Source: Cellulosilyticum sp. I15G10I2 (lineage in GTDB: Bacteria; Bacillota; Clostridia; Lachnospirales; Cellulosilyticaceae). From it: a stretch of 64,000 nt of DNA. Each line of letters opens with the position of its first letter. Within the stretch, counting starts at the first letter, position 1. The translations under genes were made by a program, and so were the position numbers. The notes below the pieces were generated by a model. The model was not told where the DNA came from. It saw only the letters and a list, made by a program, of their open reading frames with translations, and ran no database searches. Location of the stretch: contig NZ_FMMP01000010.1 of NCBI RefSeq assembly GCF_900095725.1, forward strand, positions 20,113 through 84,112, in the 5' to 3' direction. Positions 63,878 through 64,000 of the stretch are shown here, one piece after another.

Positions 63878-64000
63878 GGTCAAGCTACTAAGAGCGTAGA
63901 GTGGATGCCTTGGCACCGAGAGCCGATGAAGGACGCGATAAGCTGCGAAAAGCTTGGGGGAGCTGCAAATAAGCTTTGATCCCGAGATATCCGAATGGGG
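63878..64000 (+). rRNA. 23S ribosomal RNA, 5' part
   Basis: The sequence from GGTCAAGCTACTAAGAGCG through GTGGATGCCTTGGCACC, GAGCCGATGAAGGACG and GATATCCGAATGGGG is the conserved 5' end of bacterial 23S rRNA. The gene runs past the window edge. No 16S sequence precedes it. Confidence 0.95.

Overview
The window is AT-rich DNA from a low-GC Clostridia-type Firmicute, tentatively Lachnospirales. The evidence is the gene set (rex, acpS, bifunctional nnr, gerS-alr-mazEF, mcsA-mcsB-clpC, radA), the strong GG-rich ribosome binding sites and the many hairpin-plus-T-run terminators. No tRNA or CRISPR array was seen.

Region 1 (1 to about 21,100) is the right-hand part of a siphovirus-type prophage; its left end lies outside the window. 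The order is nuclease, TerS-like protein, small serine recombinase, TerL, portal, MuF, scaffold, major capsid, four connector and completion genes, tail tube, tail chaperones G and GT (with a clear -1 slippery site), a short tape measure, distal tail, baseplate hub, fibres, holin and M15 endolysin. After lysis comes a cargo and control zone: a possibly SOS-controlled small gene, a Cys-rich minus-strand gene, a membrane protein, a minus-strand XRE regulator with operator-like repeats, an FtsK-like ATPase and a replication-relaxation-family protein. The element ends against a 5'-truncated rex gene that retains only the NADH-binding part.

Region 2 (21.1-33.5 kb) is core chromosome: the rex remnant, a coiled-coil gene, acpS, nnr, a CBS-pair protein, gerS, alr, mazE/mazF, an AEC transporter, a zinc-ribbon gene, mcsA, mcsB, clpC and a small unknown.

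Region 3 (33.5-57.3 kb) looks like a polyuronate-use island placed between clpC and radA. It holds an alpha-toroid protein of unknown role, two paralogous AraC regulators, a YesM/YesN-type two-component system, a DctPQM TRAP transporter, a VOC protein, a GH88/GH105-like unsaturated uronyl hydrolase, a cupin-like protein, an RraA-like protein, a zinc dehydrogenase, SDRs, a heparinase II/III-family lyase, AEC and LldP-type permeases, kduI and two kduD copies. A dead IS3-family element (about 53,667-54,926) splits it. The inferred flow is uptake of oligouronide, cleavage by lyase and uronyl hydrolase to 5-keto-4-deoxyuronate, then KduI and KduD to 2-keto-3-deoxygluconate. No KDG kinase or KDPG aldolase is present.

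Region 4 (57.3-64 kb) carries a DUF305 protein, radA, a chemotaxis receptor, a Nudix hydrolase, a small Cys protein, a YgjP-like protein that has lost its HExxH motif, and the start of a 23S rRNA gene with its own promoter and no 16S gene before it.
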